NCBI GenBank assembly: GCA_023485925.1 | Contig: JAMDAJ010000038.1 | Location: forward strand, 1-23,579 | DNA length: 23,579 nucleotides | Direction: 5' to 3' | DNA from: Patescibacteria group bacterium | Lineage (GTDB): Bacteria; Patescibacteriota; Doudnabacteria; UBA920; 2-01-FULL-50-11 | Shown: piece after piece, positions 22,444-23,579 of the stretch | How positions within the stretch are numbered: position 1 is the stretch's first letter | Layout of the letters: each line of letters starts with the position of its first letter | Translations under genes and position numbers: made by a program | The notes under the pieces: generated by a model | Seen by the model: the letters and a program-made list of their open reading frames with translations, nothing else | What the model was told of the DNA's origin: nothing | The model's database searches: none

Positions 22444-22459
22444 AAAACGACAAAAGGCG

Positions 22460-23095
22460 ATGGGTAACAACACTCGCGATACTTTAATAGCAGAGAGAGG
22501 ATATAGTAAAGATGTTGCTGGCGACACCTTGGCACTCTATATCTCCAACAATCCAGCAGCCGCGCAATGGTTGGCAAAACGAATAGGGGACCCAGATAAG
22601 ACATTGCTAGAGCTTTGTTGTGGGGTTGGAGTCACTCTTCAGCACCTGGCGTCCGTTTTTAAGAAGGTCATCGGCGTCGACATCGATCGGCAGACTTTGC
22701 GTGCGTGTAGAGAAAATCTTACAAGAAGAAATCTAGTAAGAACAGCTGAATTGATTTTGGGTGATGTCAGGGATGTAAGCTTACTAAAAACTCTTGAGGC
22801 AGATGTCGTTATCTACGATATCCCTTATTGGTACCCGCAAAAATATCGTAAATATGGAGCTCAAGGAGAGCAGCGAGAAAATCCTGATTTGGTTGGACTG
22901 GTTAATAATGTCAGGAAGTTTATCTCAAAAGATATTGTCGTTTTTGCCCCCAAAGAGATGGATTATGAGTATTTCAAGAATATCCTTGGCAAATGTGAAC
23001 ACGTCGAAATATTTATAAATAATAAGCATGACCGGAATTACGTTTTATTTGGAGACCTTATCAAAAAAGCGGGTGGCCATTCGGTAAACCTTTAA
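22460..23095 (+). CDS. SAM-dependent methyltransferase, Tgs1/Methyltransf_15-like
   Basis: A 211-residue class I methyltransferase. Motif I is ELCCGVGVT (51-59), the ribose-binding acidic residue is D74 in VIGVDID, and motif IV is DIPYWYP (120-126), a variant of the (D/N)PPY/SPPWGGP motif of N-methyltransferases. The run CCGVGVT, VIGVDID, then an aromatic-Pro motif is the pattern of trimethylguanosine-synthase-like enzymes (Tgs1), which methylate RNA guanine in eukaryotes; the bacterial homologues' targets are unknown. ATG 22460 is chosen because the upstream frame runs inside lepA. AAAAGG just before the ATG is a weak ribosome binding site. It is 16 bases after lepA, markedly A/T-rich, and probably acquired. 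Confidence 0.8.
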   Translation: MGNNTRDTLIAERGYSKDVAGDTLALYISNNPAAAQWLAKRIGDPDKTLLELCCGVGVTLQHLASVFKKVIGVDIDRQTLRACRENLTRRNLVRTAELILGDVRDVSLLKTLEADVVIYDIPYWYPQKYRKYGAQGEQRENPDLVGLVNNVRKFISKDIVVFAPKEMDYEYFKNILGKCEHVEIFINNKHDRNYVLFGDLIKKAGGHSVNL

Positions 23096-23107
23096 AATTG
23101 AATCAAA

Positions 23108-23131
23108 AAAAAGCGCGTCAGCGCGCGTTTT
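23108..23131 (+). terminator. Terminator after the methyltransferase gene
   Basis: GCGCG (23113-23117) and CGCGC (23122-23126) form a stem with a TCAG loop. It is extended by A-run/T-run pairing with one bulged G. It can act on both strands, ending the lepA unit and possibly the minus-strand small gene. Confidence 0.6.
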
Positions 23132-23158
23132 GTCAAATCGAGGCGGACTTGGTATAAT
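23130..23158 (+). promoter_or_regulatory. Plus-strand promoter upstream of the FtsB-like gene
   Basis: TTGTCA (23130-23135), 17-bp spacer, perfect TATAAT (23153-23158). The transcript would start near 23165 and run antisense through the 38-residue gene before reaching the FtsB-like start at 23388. Confidence 0.7.
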
Positions 23159-23163
23159 CTATA

Positions 23164-23280
23164 TCACGGATTTCGGATCAGGGAAACCAAAGGGATCAAA
23201 GTAAAAACCAGCATCGCGACGATAAAAACTACCGCGAAAACGACGATCAGTTTATTCAATTTTTTCCGGTTTCGAAACAT
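23164..23280 (-). CDS. Small membrane protein (38 aa)
   Basis: Minus-strand ATG at 23280 and stop TGA at 23164-23166. The product starts MFRNRKKLNK, a positively charged tail, followed by one hydrophobic helix (IVVFAVVFIVAMLVFTLIPL, residues 12-31) and a short SLIRNP end, so the N-terminus should stay inside. A TATAAT lies 20 bases upstream on the minus strand (23300-23305). The positive-inside pattern and clean end argue for a real gene, but there is no ribosome binding site and it is short. I do not recognise a named family. Confidence 0.55.
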   Translation of the reverse strand: MFRNRKKLNKLIVVFAVVFIVAMLVFTLIPLVSLIRNP

Positions 23281-23299
23281 CGTGTCTTCTGATATGCTG

Positions 23300-23305
23300 A
23301 TTATA
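23300..23305 (-). promoter_or_regulatory. Possible -10 box of the 38-aa gene
   Basis: TATAAT on the minus strand 20 bases before the ATG at 23280; the -35 region is poor. Confidence 0.4.
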
Positions 23306-23333
23306 TCTTCCGAAGTAATTGGTTCGCTCGGTC

Positions 23334-23358
23334 GAAAAGGAAACTTGCGTTCCTTTTC
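23334..23358 (+). other. Hairpin in the leader of the FtsB-like gene
   Basis: GAAAAGGAA (23334-23342) pairs perfectly with TTCCTTTTC (23350-23358) around a 7-nt loop, 29 bases before the ATG. It is not followed by a T-run, so a regulatory or stabilising hairpin is more likely than a terminator. Confidence 0.5.
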
Positions 23359-23387
23359 TCCCTCGCTGCCAATTATATCACAAAGTT

Positions 23388-23579
23388 ATGTCTTGGAGAA
23401 AATTTCTAGTTTCGAAATTCGGCCTAGTTTTGTTGCTGGCGGCTTTTTGCGGCATGGCGTATCTTTTAGTAGGTGAAGTCAACAAACGCTACCAGCTCGA
23501 GAAAGAAATATCGGTTCTGACTGACCAAATTCAGGAGATCGAAAAAAGCAACGCCAATCTTGGGAACGTCATCGACTAT
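23388..23579 (+). CDS. FtsB/DivIC-like septum-formation initiator, 3'-truncated
   Basis: The first 64 codons are visible before the window ends. A short basic start (MSWRKFLVSK) is followed by one membrane helix (about residues 11-28). From about 32 onwards lies a heptad-patterned coiled coil rich in Glu, Lys, Leu and Ile (QLEKEISVLTDQIQEIEKSN). This is the architecture of FtsB/DivIC, small bitopic proteins that form a trimer with FtsL and FtsQ at the division septum. The position close to murJ and the DUF4012 gene fits an envelope/division theme. No ribosome binding site is seen. Another small coiled-coil membrane protein cannot be excluded without the C-terminus. Confidence 0.72.
   Translation, partial: MSWRKFLVSKFGLVLLLAAFCGMAYLLVGEVNKRYQLEKEISVLTDQIQEIEKSNANLGNVIDY

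Noticed and set aside
22253..22459. Start of the methyltransferase at 22253 inside lepA
   Set aside because: The part before 22460 is an out-of-frame reading of lepA with basic low-complexity sequence; the family begins near the later ATG.

Overview
The window looks like a piece of a Patescibacteria (candidate phyla radiation, Parcubacteria-like) chromosome. The pointers are a DUF4012 surface protein next to MurJ, a PaaX/Cas2-like small regulator, many genes without a Shine-Dalgarno sequence, single-layer house-keeping genes packed among small unknown membrane proteins, and a mixed-composition gene set. TGA is used as a normal stop (for example at 5356, 9108 and 20652), so the UGA-recoding lineages are unlikely. 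This placement is an inference from gene content; there is no rRNA in the window.

Layout. 1-2.5 kb: the 3' part of a surface protein of unknown function, a MITE-like foldback element flanked by TTAA, and a SIMPL-domain protein. 2.5-7 kb: a cupin, a K+-independent-type proton pyrophosphatase, two tiny membrane proteins and an NRAMP-related transporter. 7-9.1 kb: a nucleotidyltransferase with an N-terminal ribbon-helix-helix domain, followed by an APH/choline-kinase-type phosphotransferase. 9.1-10.2 kb: an inositol-monophosphatase-family enzyme and YbaB on the minus strand.

10.25-12.93 kb is the most unusual part. A PaaX/Cas2-like gene is bracketed by two near-identical 25-bp repeats with a CG-rich palindrome. 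The first palindrome sits in the 17-bp spacer of that gene's own promoter, as an operator would. Next comes a roughly 555-nt, hairpin-rich candidate noncoding RNA on the minus strand, with its own consensus promoter and a terminator that folds better on the minus strand. A P-loop NTPase of unknown function is transcribed divergently from it. I could not match the RNA to RNase P, tmRNA, SRP, 6S, group I or group II introns by eye.

13.1-23.6 kb: tRNA-Gln(CUG) and a CAP-domain surface protein driven by divergent promoters that share one palindromic -35 box; Obg; a small DUF4258-like protein; DUF4012 protein with a structured leader, then MurJ; LepA (EF4) bracketed by two A/T-rich genes (a VOC-fold protein and a Tgs1-like methyltransferase) that look acquired; a 38-residue membrane protein; and the start of an FtsB/DivIC-like divisome gene running off the window. 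Cell envelope and division (DUF4012, MurJ, FtsB, CAP), translation/ribosome assembly (Obg, LepA, tRNA-Gln) and membrane energetics/ion transport (PPase, NRAMP-like) are the main functional themes.
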